NCBI GenBank assembly: GCA_030263535.1
Contig: SZPB01000003.1
Location: 1 to 60,438, forward strand
Direction: 5' to 3'
Source of the DNA: Cytophagia bacterium CHB2
Lineage (GTDB): Bacteria; Zhuqueibacterota; Zhuqueibacteria; Zhuqueibacterales; Zhuqueibacteraceae
DNA: 60,438 nucleotides
Below the pieces are notes generated by a model. The model searched no databases and was not told the origin of the DNA. It saw nothing but the letters and a program-made list of their open reading frames with translations. The translations under genes were made by a program, and so were the position numbers. Each line of letters opens with the position of its first letter. The first letter of the stretch is position 1. Of this stretch, positions 1-8,154 are shown piece after piece.

Positions 1-294
1 ACTTCCCATCACCTCAAGTTGTTCGGGCGCGATGCCAATTTCTTCGCGTGTTTCGCGCAGCGCGGTCGCCAGTGTCGAGGAGTCTTCCGGCTCGACGCGG
101 CCGCCCGGGAAGGCGATTTGCCCGCCATGGCGCGAACCGTCAGCCGTTTTCATAATGAAGACGGCATGAGTTTGCGCCGGCGTTCCGGCTTCAAACAAAA
201 TCATGAGCACGGCAGAATGTTTCAGGCCAGGCAAAGGCGCAACACGGGCTTTTGCCGTTTGCAAGAGTTGTTTAAGCGCGCTGGGCGAGAACAT
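1..294 (-). CDS. Nudix hydrolase, CoA-pyrophosphatase (NudL-like) type, 3' end cut by window
   Basis: The first 98 codons of a Nudix protein are present and the 3' end lies outside the window. I read the start as the ATG at 294. The segment SRHGGQIAFPGG (about residues 54-65) followed by a Nudix box with G65, D71 and RETREEIG (80-87) is the pattern of CoA-diphosphatase-type Nudix enzymes, in which a UPF0035-like motif precedes the box. The likely role is housekeeping hydrolysis of CoA or related diphosphates in the cytoplasm. The substrate is inferred from family motifs only. The gene follows the M23 peptidase gene on the same strand but is separated from it by a terminator. Confidence 0.85.
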   Translation of the reverse strand, partial: MFSPSALKQLLQTAKARVAPLPGLKHSAVLMILFEAGTPAQTHAVFIMKTADGSRHGGQIAFPGGRVEPEDSSTLATALRETREEIGIAPEQLEVMGS

Positions 295-375
295 AATCGA
301 CGGGTTGCAGAAATTTATACGGCTGGATTTGCCGCGCAACCTAGCGAATTTTAGGCCGAGACTCAAGTTTTTTCT

Positions 376-416
376 CGGCAAAAAAGAAAGGCGATGACCT
401 TTCGTTCATCGCCTTT
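376..416 (-). terminator. Intrinsic terminator after the M23 peptidase gene
   Basis: An 11-bp perfect inverted repeat, aaaggcgatga (387-397) and tcatcgccttt (406-416), encloses an 8-nt loop. Read on the minus strand it is followed by a T-rich stretch. It lies 57 nt downstream of the peptidase stop codon and before the truncated Nudix gene, so it probably ends the peptidase transcript. Confidence 0.8.
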
Positions 417-472
417 ACGGGCACAGAGATTATCGTTAACGCATGCGGTGCAGATTCGTGGCGCTGGCGTGT

Positions 473-1477
473 TTACTCATTGATAATGAATTCTCCCGGA
501 TCGCGGGCTTTACCATCAACCCAAACTTCATAATGCAAATGCGGGCCGGTGGCGCGGCCGGTGGCGCCCACCAGGCCAATGACGTCCCAGCGCTCAATTC
601 TCTGGCCGAGCTTCACATTGACTTGAGCAAGATGGCCGTACAACGTTTTGATGCCATAACCGTGATTCAAAATCACGACGCGACCGTAACCTCGCTTGGG
701 CACGTAGCGGGTCTTCACGAATTCGACGGTGCCGGCTGCCGGAGCATAAACTGGTGAGTTGTACGGCGCCGCCACATCGAGGCCGCGGTGATGCCGGATT
801 TTGCGCACGAAAGGATCGACGCGCTTGCCAAAAAAGTCCGTAATGCGGCCATTAAAAATCGGTTTGATGGAGGGGATATGCTCAAGCTGTTTGCGGCGTT
901 CTTCAAATTTTTCAAAGATGATTTGATGCGCCTCACGGGTGTCGCTCAAGCGCGATTCCAGCTCGGAAATGAGATCCGTGGGGTTGTGTTCGTGCGGAGC
1001 GGCTTTTTCTTTCACCTCCGGTTCGTCGCGGTAAAGATTGGCGTCGGGCGTGCCGCGGCCGCCGGTCAGCGTCGGCAGGATATTGTCGTCTTCGTCGATG
1101 AACGCGCCGCCGCGGCCGTCGAGCTGCTCGGCTGCGTTTTTTTGCTCGCCCGGTTCGCGCATCGTCAGGGCAAGCGAACGCGTCGAGCCCAGGGTTTTAT
1201 CAAAACGATGCGCCAGATCTTCCACACGATTTTTCCACTCGGCGAAGCGTTCCATCAGCTTCGCCTGCCGGCGTTCTTGAATTTTGTAATAGAAATTTTC
1301 AAAGATGAGTTTCGAGCTGAATAACAAGCCGCCGCCGAGCAAAAAAAGCGCGATCAACCCGCCGGCTAGAATGCCGGCAAAAGTCGAGACGCTAAACTCG
1401 GCTTGCTTGTAGTCGCTCCCCCATGTGGAAAAGAGCACCAAACGGATTCTTTTCTTATCCACGGAGGTTTTCTCCAT
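473..1477 (-). CDS. M23 family (LytM-type) metallopeptidase, membrane anchored
   Basis: This 334-residue protein has a short cytoplasmic N-terminus, one hydrophobic segment (about residues 33-55), a charged coiled-coil-like stalk (about 60-205) and a C-terminal peptidase M23 domain. The zinc and catalytic signature is visible as H230xxxD234, GH282, and the HLH motif at 313-315. Proteins of this build cleave peptidoglycan cross-links, or are degenerate activators of amidases, on the outer face of the inner membrane. Because all metal ligands are present I expect an active endopeptidase. It is monocistronic, with a terminator just downstream. Confidence 0.9.
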   Translation of the reverse strand: MEKTSVDKKRIRLVLFSTWGSDYKQAEFSVSTFAGILAGGLIALFLLGGGLLFSSKLIFENFYYKIQERRQAKLMERFAEWKNRVEDLAHRFDKTLGSTRSLALTMREPGEQKNAAEQLDGRGGAFIDEDDNILPTLTGGRGTPDANLYRDEPEVKEKAAPHEHNPTDLISELESRLSDTREAHQIIFEKFEERRKQLEHIPSIKPIFNGRITDFFGKRVDPFVRKIRHHRGLDVAAPYNSPVYAPAAGTVEFVKTRYVPKRGYGRVVILNHGYGIKTLYGHLAQVNVKLGQRIERWDVIGLVGATGRATGPHLHYEVWVDGKARDPGEFIINE

Positions 1478-1859
1478 TCATCTTTGTTTGATTGACTTTT
1501 ATACCCGTGACGGTTCCCTTGCCACGCCGTATCAATAATTGGCTTGCCGCGGGTTGCACCCTCGCGGCAAATTCATCCCTGCCCAAAAGCGCAGGCGCCA
1601 GATTTCATGCGGAATTGTAGACTGCGGCTGGCTTTATTTTTTCTGGCGTTGGCGCTCCGCAAAACTCTTTCAGATATTATAAACTATACGCGCGCTGGGG
1701 CAGAGTACGGAACAATTCCGAAACTTTACTTGGCGGTGTTGCAAAATCGTCTTGAAATTGACGAGCACGTGAACGTTATTCCTTACGCATGACTTTTAGA
1801 CGTTGTCAACTGAGACTGACAGCCAGGTTTTGGACGCAAGTGAGCTGGAGGAAAATTTT
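1478..1859. other. Intergenic region between divergent peptidase and Nudix genes
   Basis: About 380 bp without a convincing gene. A plus-strand open frame at 1544-1792 has no recognisable domain and no good ribosome-binding site. The region must hold the promoters of both divergent genes, but I could not pick a clear -35/-10 pair. Confidence 0.5.
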
Positions 1860-2309
1860 GTGAAAATCATTTTTTTAACGATGCGACTGTTGCTGGCTCT
1901 GTTGCAACGCCTGCTTTACGTCTTGACGGCAGGCCAGCTTCCGCCGTTTGTCAGCGTGGCGGTGGTGGTGAAAGAGCAAGACAAATTTTTGATGATCATA
2001 CGGCGTGATGGCAAGGGATATGGTTTGCCGGGCGGGCATATCAATTTAAATGAAACGGCAGAGCATGCGGCGGAGCGGGAGGTCAAGGAAGAAACCGGTT
2101 TGCAACTCAAAATCACAGGCATTCTTGGCACGCTTTCGGGAAAACGGCCGGGAACGTGGGTGCGCACCGTCGATATCGTTTATGAAGGCCGGGTCGGCGG
2201 CGGCGCATTGCGCGATTCGCGCGAAGGGCGCTGTGTCTGGGTTAGGTTGGACGAAGTGCGCGAGCGTGTAGCATTCGATTATTTGAAGATCCTCGAGGCT
2301 CTGGTGTAA
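1860..2309 (+). CDS. Nudix hydrolase
   Basis: I place the start at the GTG at 1860 because GGAGG lies 8 nt upstream (1847-1851); a TTG-initiated extension to 1803 is possible but has no such site. The resulting 149-residue protein has a complete Nudix box from G59 to about residue 81 (G59, E65, R73-E74, E77-E78). A hydrophobic stretch at residues 3-20 may be a membrane anchor or only a hydrophobic helix. Nudix proteins hydrolyse nucleoside diphosphates linked to another moiety; nothing here identifies the substrate. The stop codon is only 2 nt from the end of the convergent adenylate kinase-like gene. Confidence 0.88.
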   Translation: MKIIFLTMRLLLALLQRLLYVLTAGQLPPFVSVAVVVKEQDKFLMIIRRDGKGYGLPGGHINLNETAEHAAEREVKEETGLQLKITGILGTLSGKRPGTWVRTVDIVYEGRVGGGALRDSREGRCVWVRLDEVRERVAFDYLKILEALV

Positions 2310-2311
2310 TG

Positions 2312-2923
2312 TTATGCGGGCGCGACCGGCAAGCGTTGTTTGAGCACGGCGCTGATCGCCGCGAGAATGTGTACCGGCGCTTGCGAAACGTCGATGGTTT
2401 CGATCAATTCTTGCGGAAGCGCCGCGAGGGTTTTGTGCATTTCGCGTTCGAAGACGACCAGGCGCTGGCGAATCAGCGGTTCGCTGGCGTCGTCATGGCG
2501 ATTCTCCAAAACCGCGCGACGATGCAGGCGTCTGATCAAAATTTCGAGATCCGGGCAATGCAACAGCAATATTGCCTTCACTGATGCGACATTTTTCAAG
2601 GTCTGAGCTTGATGCGGCGTGCGCGGAAAGCCGTCGAGAATCAGAATGTCCCGCTGCGGTTTGAAGGACCCAATCAAAACGGCGGTCTGCATGTGCTGCG
2701 TCCACAAATTGAACACGATATTGTCCGGCACCAGCTCGCCCCGCCGCATGAATTCCATCACCTTGATGCCAAGCTCGCTTTCTGTATCCATCTTGCGAAA
2801 CATCTCTCCGGTCGAGAGATGATAGAAACCCGGCATCATACCCAAAATTTTTCCCCAGGTGCCCTTGCCGGCGCCCGGAGGGCCGAACAGCAAAACGGTG
2901 TTATACAAAGTGGGCGATGTCAT
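2312..2923 (-). CDS. Adenylate kinase family nucleoside monophosphate kinase
   Basis: A 203-residue kinase with the P-loop GPPGAGKGT (14-22), STGEMFR for the NMP-binding part and LDGFPRT in the core. It should transfer phosphate from ATP to AMP or another NMP in the cytoplasm. It is shorter than typical bacterial Adk (about 215 residues), and the LID region is the short form without a zinc-binding Cys cluster, so it resembles the short AK1/UMP-CMP-kinase-like branch. Substrate specificity is uncertain, and this may be a second adenylate-kinase-like enzyme and not the essential Adk; I therefore give no gene symbol. Confidence 0.88.
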   Translation of the reverse strand: MTSPTLYNTVLLFGPPGAGKGTWGKILGMMPGFYHLSTGEMFRKMDTESELGIKVMEFMRRGELVPDNIVFNLWTQHMQTAVLIGSFKPQRDILILDGFPRTPHQAQTLKNVASVKAILLLHCPDLEILIRRLHRRAVLENRHDDASEPLIRQRLVVFEREMHKTLAALPQELIETIDVSQAPVHILAAISAVLKQRLPVAPA

Positions 2924-3223
2924 TTGCGTCCTCGTTTGGGGGGAATCGTGGATGAAAGTCTGGTTTCAGAAATCGACCAGCCGGCTCCGCACGAGTGACG
3001 CGCAATGAAACCGGCCGGTCAATTATTCGAGGATGTATTTAAATAAAAATGAGGAAAGATGCTATAGGAGAAATTGCGGCCGTATTTGTTTTGATTCAAC
3101 ACCGACAAAACGTTTTCACAAAATGATCGTCTCGTGTGAGTTTGTTAGAACCGGTCGCAACAAACTGTACTCATCAAAACGAAAATTTTAAAATCGCGGC
3201 CAGCGGTGACCGAACCTCCGGGT
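2924..3223. other. Intergenic region, no gene seen
   Basis: Three hundred AT-richer bases between the adenylate kinase start and the end of the HEAT-repeat operon. It should hold the kinase promoter. I saw no hairpin followed by a T-run and no open frame with a recognisable product. Confidence 0.4.
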
Positions 3224-4024
3224 TTACTTTTGCCACAATTCCCGCAACGCTGCGCGTGCTTCCGGCTCCGAACGCCGCGACAGCGCCCGCACAGCCGCAC
3301 GGCGTACGCGTTGATCGACGTCGTTCTTCAAAATTTCCCGCAAGATTGTCACCGCCTCTTTGTCTTCCATTTCACCCAGCATGTCAGCGACGGCAGCGCG
3401 CATCGCCCAATTTTGATGCGACCTCATCTTCTGCAATTCCGGAAGCGCCAAATTTTCATCCTGATGCAACAACGAGCGCAACGCCTCAGCTTGCACCGAC
3501 TCATCGGCGCTCAAATATTTTTTATAGCGCGAGGAAATGCCGGAACGATGAAAGCCATAGTCGAGGAGCGGTGCGTGCGGTGCTAGTACGGGCATCGGCG
3601 GAATCTCCGGCATCGGCGGAATTTCGGGAATAGGCAGCATCTCCGGAAAACCTGCCAATTCCGGCAAAGCCATGTGCAATTCAAATGGCAACTCTCGCAG
3701 TTGGGCAAGTTCTGCTTCGAGGTCAGGCAATTCCAATGCTGCCAACGCGGGGGCCAGTTCTTCATGCAGATCGGGAAGCGCATCTCGCAATTCTTCCAGC
3801 TCGGGGACGAGCTCAAAGCGCAGCCGTTCTCCCATCTCCTCCATCTCCCGCGCCAGTTTTTCATGCTGCCGGGCAAGCTTGCCCTGCTTGAGCGAATCTA
3901 ATTCATCCGCCCGGCGCGCGTTTTGGGGTCTGGCCTCCGGTTTGTCCTGCGCGCGCAACCGCAGCGGCGCGACAACGAGCAACATCAAACATAAACAGGC
4001 GAGTTGTTGCATTCGGCGTTTCAT
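3224..4024 (-). CDS. Exported HEAT-repeat protein with coiled-coil and proline-rich linker
   Basis: A 266-residue protein with an N-terminal signal peptide (MKRRMQQ followed by a hydrophobic stretch ending in RAQ). A Glu/Leu-rich helical region follows (about residues 40-125), then a linker of repeated Pro-Glu-Ile-Pro-Pro-Met-Pro units, then a C-terminal HEAT/PBS-lyase-type repeat region (about 165-266). The start codon overlaps the stop of the upstream HEAT gene by 4 nt (ATGA), so the two are translationally coupled. It is the last gene of a sigma / anti-sigma operon and probably acts in the periplasm as a protein-binding scaffold. No enzymatic motif is visible. Confidence 0.82.
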   Translation of the reverse strand: MKRRMQQLACLCLMLLVVAPLRLRAQDKPEARPQNARRADELDSLKQGKLARQHEKLAREMEEMGERLRFELVPELEELRDALPDLHEELAPALAALELPDLEAELAQLRELPFELHMALPELAGFPEMLPIPEIPPMPEIPPMPVLAPHAPLLDYGFHRSGISSRYKKYLSADESVQAEALRSLLHQDENLALPELQKMRSHQNWAMRAAVADMLGEMEDKEAVTILREILKNDVDQRVRRAAVRALSRRSEPEARAALRELWQK

Positions 4025-5646
4025 GGCTTTTCTCCTCGAATAATTTTGAGCAAGGCTTCTTTGGCTTTAGGCGAATCAATTTGCCCCAGCGCATTCACGG
4101 CCGTACTGCGAACTTTTTGATTGGACGATTGCGACGCGAGTTTGTAGAGCGCCGGCACAGCCTCATCATCATTCGTGTTGCCCAGCGCGTGAATTGCGGC
4201 AATCTGCGCCTCCGGCGAAGTGAGATTATTGATCAGTTCGGAAAGCGTGCTGACCGCGACCCGGTCGCCGGCATTGCCGATCGCATAAACCGCGGCTTTT
4301 TGTAGCGCTTCATCTTTTTGTGTCATCGCGATTTTCGCCAGCGCCTGCACGGCTTTTTCGCCGCCGGTATTGCCGATGGCATACAGCGCGGCTTTGCGCG
4401 CCCCGGGGGCGCGCGCGCCGTCCACCAACGGTTGGAGCTTTTCTACGGCGTTTTCCGAGCCCAGGTTGCCGATGGCATACACCAATGCTTCCGCGATTTT
4501 GTCATCGGGTTCAGTCATCGCGCTATTTGCCAGAAACGTGGCGGCTGCGGGTTCACCGGTATTCGCAATGGCATAAGCCGTGGCGCGGCGCACGCTTGCC
4601 GTTGTGCTCTTGGCAAAGATGCTTTGCAGGGATTGCAGCGCCTCAGCAGAACCCATATTGCCGATAGCGTATACTGCCGCCTCCTGCAGTTTGGGATCGC
4701 CGCCTTGCAGCGCGGTTTTTTCGAGCGCCGGCAAAGCCGTCTCTTCACCGGTGTTGCCCAGCGAGTAAAGCGCGGCTTTGCGAATTTCCAGTGAGGTGGC
4801 GTTGCCGAGAATGTCGCTCAAAGCATTGACGGCTTCGCGAGAGGATTGATTTGCAATTGCATAAACCGCGGCTTTGGAAATTTCAGGCTCCGGATCGCTT
4901 TTCGCGATGCGCGTGAGAAACGCGACGGCGCCCTCCCAGTCGCTGTTGCCAATCGTCATCACGGCGCTTTTGCGCACGCCCGCATCAGGATCATTCGTCG
5001 CAATTTCGCTCAATGTTTTCACGGCTTCCGGCGAATCGATATTCCCGAAAACATACACGATTTTTCTGCGAACATTCGGGCTTTTTTCCGAGGCCAGCAG
5101 GCTTTTGAGCGTGTTAACCGTCTCTTCGTCATCGTGCTGCCCCAGGGCGTAAAGCGCCTGCAAGCGCAGCTCTTCATCCGCGTCCTGGCGCATGGCCTGC
5201 ACCTCAGCTTGATAGCCTGTTTTACCGGCTTTGGCAAGCGCGGCGGCCAGCAAAATCATATTCGCCTTAGCTTCGTCAACGTAGCCGCTGCGTGGATAGT
5301 TTTTGATGAAGGTTTTGTAGGCGTTATAAACTTTTTCCGCATCATCGCCGCGTTTTTCCTGGCTGTAGCAAATCCAAAAATTCGCATCTGCGGCATATTT
5401 GCTGCCGGCATATTTGCTCAAGAACGCCTGCAATTGCGTGATGGCTTCGGCCCAGCGTTGCTCATAAACGAAATTCTGCGCGGATTTATACGCTTGATAA
5501 GCGTCGTCTTGCGCTTCGCCCTTCGGCGTTTGCAACAACGCAAACACTCCGGCCCAGGGATGCGGCGCTTTGCGTTGTTCCACTTCGGCGGCCATTTTGC
5601 CCGCAACACATAACATCAATACCATCGACCAAATTAAGCGTCTCAT
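4021..5646 (-). CDS. Exported TPR/HEAT-repeat protein
   Basis: I start at the ATG at 5646, where a signal peptide follows at once (MRRLIWSMVLML...AEVE); an upstream in-frame extension has no such feature. The 541-residue product has a tetratricopeptide-like segment (about residues 45-150, with a YbgF-like 'FLSKYAGSKYAADA' pattern). About eleven HEAT repeats of roughly 31 residues follow, each with a variant of AAVYAIGN. It looks like a periplasmic solenoid scaffold. It lies between the anti-sigma gene and the second HEAT gene, so it may be an output or a sensor partner of the sigma/anti-sigma pair. The partner is unknown. Confidence 0.88.
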   Translation of the reverse strand: MRRLIWSMVLMLCVAGKMAAEVEQRKAPHPWAGVFALLQTPKGEAQDDAYQAYKSAQNFVYEQRWAEAITQLQAFLSKYAGSKYAADANFWICYSQEKRGDDAEKVYNAYKTFIKNYPRSGYVDEAKANMILLAAALAKAGKTGYQAEVQAMRQDADEELRLQALYALGQHDDEETVNTLKSLLASEKSPNVRRKIVYVFGNIDSPEAVKTLSEIATNDPDAGVRKSAVMTIGNSDWEGAVAFLTRIAKSDPEPEISKAAVYAIANQSSREAVNALSDILGNATSLEIRKAALYSLGNTGEETALPALEKTALQGGDPKLQEAAVYAIGNMGSAEALQSLQSIFAKSTTASVRRATAYAIANTGEPAAATFLANSAMTEPDDKIAEALVYAIGNLGSENAVEKLQPLVDGARAPGARKAALYAIGNTGGEKAVQALAKIAMTQKDEALQKAAVYAIGNAGDRVAVSTLSELINNLTSPEAQIAAIHALGNTNDDEAVPALYKLASQSSNQKVRSTAVNALGQIDSPKAKEALLKIIRGEKP

Positions 5647-5677
5647 GTGAAAACCTCGTTTCCTTGCGATGAGATGA

Positions 5678-6484
5678 TTACAACATCTTTTTCTGGTGAT
5701 CCCGCGGCGCGGGCGGCGCTTGCGATTGCCGCGCCAACTCTTCAAGATTGATTTTGAGCAACAAGCCCTCGCGATTGATGCCGTTGCGCACCAACTCGAT
5801 CGAAGCTAGATCATGCGCGGCCTCGAGATTGGCGATCTGCAACAATACGACTTCCAGTTGATCGAGCAGTTGCACCAGCCGGCGATCGGGAGACTGCTGC
5901 AATGTTGCGCGCAAATCGCGCGCTTCCGTGAGCAGCGTGCGCGAAGTCTGCTGCTGATGTTTAAGATCTTGCGCGCTGGCTGCCGAGAGATCTTCATTTA
6001 CAATGCCGATCAACAGGATCTTCGATCGCTCAAGCAGTTGCTCGCTGCGCGCAGCGACTTGTTGAACCTCAGCAGCGTCCGGCGGCGTGGCGTCCGTCGC
6101 CGTCACTTGCGGCGAGTCCTGGAAAAAAGTTCGCCCGATGAAGATGCCGAGCACGAGTACGGCTGCAGCAGAGGCGATTTGCAGGATGGGCGTCCCTCTT
6201 GCAGGCATAAACGAAAGCAGACGTTCCCACAGCGAGGGCGAGGGCGGCGGCTCATGATCCATCCGTTTGATCAGACGCTCCCAGTAACCCTCCCAAAAGT
6301 GCGCGGGCACATCCGGGCGCTGCGGCTTTCCCAGTGATTCGCGCACCTCGCGAAACTCCGCGAGCATGGCCCGGCACGCCGGACACGACGCCAGATGCGC
6401 CTCGAGTTGTTTCTCCTGCCGCGTATCAATATCGCCGAAAAGCTTGTCAATCAGCAGGGTTTCATATTTTTGGCAATTTGTCAT
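5678..6484 (-). CDS. Anti-sigma factor with zinc-finger (zf-HC2) domain
   Basis: The 268-residue protein begins with a ZAS-type zinc motif (H30-x3-C34-x2-C37, with C4 upstream). One transmembrane helix follows (about residues 98-118) and then a periplasmic helical domain rich in Gln and Leu. Proteins of this kind hold an ECF sigma factor at the membrane until a stress signal releases it. The gene begins 15 nt after the sigma factor gene and is followed by two HEAT-repeat genes. The periplasmic domain may sense through those HEAT proteins, but that is inference. Confidence 0.88.
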   Translation of the reverse strand: MTNCQKYETLLIDKLFGDIDTRQEKQLEAHLASCPACRAMLAEFREVRESLGKPQRPDVPAHFWEGYWERLIKRMDHEPPPSPSLWERLLSFMPARGTPILQIASAAAVLVLGIFIGRTFFQDSPQVTATDATPPDAAEVQQVAARSEQLLERSKILLIGIVNEDLSAASAQDLKHQQQTSRTLLTEARDLRATLQQSPDRRLVQLLDQLEVVLLQIANLEAAHDLASIELVRNGINREGLLLKINLEELARQSQAPPAPRDHQKKML

Positions 6485-6499
6485 GGCGCTTCAACCTTG

Positions 6500-7084
6500 T
6501 TAACTGATTCCCAAATCGGCGCGATAAAACGCGAGCTGCTTTTGCAGTTTGCGCAAGGCGCGGAAGAGCTGGCTTTTCACGGTGCCCTCGGAGATTTTCA
6601 AAATCTCGCTGATTTGTTGCAAGGGCATGTCCTGATCATGGCGCATGATGAAAATGCTGCGCTGTTGCGGTGAGAGGTGATCGAGCGCGGCGCGCAAATG
6701 CTCACGAATCATGCCGGCCTCGGCAGTTAATTCGGGATTCGCCTCCGCCGTCTCACTGGCATGCGCTGCATGCTTTTCGTTGCCCTCGAATGTTTCACGT
6801 AATTCCATTGCCGAAACCGCCTTTTTGCGGCGGCGATTGATGCAAATGTTCACCACAATGCGATACATCCACGAGCTGAGCTGCGCCTCGCCGCGAAAAT
6901 CGCGAATGCCGTGATAGACTTTCATGAGGGCTTCCTGAGACACATCTTCGGCGTCCTGGAGATTGCCCATCAAATCAAAGGCAAGCGCCACCACGCGCCG
7001 TTTGTGGTTTTCCACCAACTCGCGAAATGCCGAGGATTCGCCCGACTGGAGTCGCCGAATCAAATGAACTTCGTCTTCCATCAT
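6500..7084 (-). CDS. ECF-type RNA polymerase sigma factor
   Basis: A 194-residue sigma-70 family protein with region 2 (about residues 20-90, containing DAEDVSQEALMKVYHGI and FRGEAQLSSWMYRIVVN) and region 4 (about 130-185, containing LSPQQRSIFIMRHDQDMP and SEGTVKSQLFRALRKL). Two consecutive ATG codons (7084 and 7081) could start it. It is the first gene of a four-gene operon with its anti-sigma factor and two HEAT-repeat proteins. Members of this family control envelope or stress regulons. Autoregulation is common for such operons, but I could not find a confident promoter here. Confidence 0.92.
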   Translation of the reverse strand: MMEDEVHLIRRLQSGESSAFRELVENHKRRVVALAFDLMGNLQDAEDVSQEALMKVYHGIRDFRGEAQLSSWMYRIVVNICINRRRKKAVSAMELRETFEGNEKHAAHASETAEANPELTAEAGMIREHLRAALDHLSPQQRSIFIMRHDQDMPLQQISEILKISEGTVKSQLFRALRKLQKQLAFYRADLGIS

Positions 7085-7281
7085 GCGTGAACCTTTTCAG
7101 ACGTCTGCCGGGCGTGCCCTGTCATTTCCTATTTGTCTTGCACAAGTTAGGACAGGGGAATACGCCATGAGGTTGACAACGATGGCACAATTTTTTGGTG
7201 ATAAAATTGCAGGCTGGAAACCGGGATTGTGGGATGGCAATCGTTCCGGTTTTTTTGAATTTCTTGATACCCGACTGGTTC

Positions 7282-8085
7282 TCAAGGTTGCGCAAATTGC
7301 CGGCGCAGCCAATGTTGCAGTGCGGCGGTGAATTCATGCGGCTTTTCCAGGCTGGGAAGATGGCCGGCGCCGTCGAGCAGTTGCAACTCCGCGCCGTGAA
7401 TTGCTTGCGCCATGTTTTGCGATTCGACCGGTGGAATCAACGCGTCGGCAGTTCCGGCAATGATCAAGGTGGGAACCGAAATGGTTGGCAGCAGATCACT
7501 GCTGTCGTTGCGGCTCGCCATGCCCCGTTGCGCGCCCGCGATGCCATGAAACGAAGTGGCTGCCAGCATCGCGTCAATGTTGGTTTTGAGTGAAGGATCC
7601 GCGGCATGGGAGGCGGGAGACATCATGTTCGGCAGCATCTTTTCCACCGCAACCGCGCTGCTGCGTTCCCGCTCCGCGCGCTGCGCCATCGCCTCACGAT
7701 TCGCTTTGCCCTCGGGCGTGTCTGCTGCGGCGCGTGTGCTGACCAACACCAGGCCTTTAACCAAATCCGCATACCGGCGATAAAACGCAAAGGCAACGTA
7801 GCCGCCCATCGAATGTCCGGCGATGATGGCCGGCCCGCAGTTGAGATGCTTGATCAGCCCGGCGATATCGTCTGCCAGCCCGGCCATCGTATAAACTTCG
7901 CCCGGCGCCTCGCTTTTGCCGTGACCGCGCAAATCCGGCGTGATGACGCGACATTCGTTTTGCAGAGCCTCGATCTGCGGCTGCCAGATTTCATGAGTCA
8001 GCGGAAAACCGTGCAGCAGAATTACGGGCAAACCGTGGCCGTGATCTTCATAATGAAGATTGATGCCATTGATGAATGCTTCCAT
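7282..8085 (-). CDS. Alpha/beta-fold hydrolase
   Basis: A 267-residue single-domain hydrolase. The oxyanion-hole segment LLHGFPL is at about residues 23-29, the nucleophile is S92 in GHSMGG, and the acid and base are in AGTADALIPP and GAGHLPSLEKP near the C-terminus. The substrate cannot be told; esterase, lactonase or haloperoxidase-like activities are common in this branch. A GGAG motif precedes the ATG at about 11 nt. It is followed in the same direction by nothing until the sigma factor operon, about 200 bp away. Confidence 0.88.
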   Translation of the reverse strand: MEAFINGINLHYEDHGHGLPVILLHGFPLTHEIWQPQIEALQNECRVITPDLRGHGKSEAPGEVYTMAGLADDIAGLIKHLNCGPAIIAGHSMGGYVAFAFYRRYADLVKGLVLVSTRAAADTPEGKANREAMAQRAERERSSAVAVEKMLPNMMSPASHAADPSLKTNIDAMLAATSFHGIAGAQRGMASRNDSSDLLPTISVPTLIIAGTADALIPPVESQNMAQAIHGAELQLLDGAGHLPSLEKPHEFTAALQHWLRRQFAQP

Positions 8086-8154
8086 TGCAGTAATTCTCCA
8101 ACTAACGAGTCAATTTATGCAGGCTGTTGCCGAATCACGATCAAGGCCGCGCCC

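Noticed and set aside
1544..1792. Open frame on the plus strand between peptidase and Nudix genes
   Set aside because: No domain, no ribosome-binding site, and its composition does not match a coding pattern.
7085..7110. CGTCTGAA motif (minus strand) as a sigma-E-type -10 box before the ECF gene
   Set aside because: It is too close to the start codon and has no well-spaced -35 partner.
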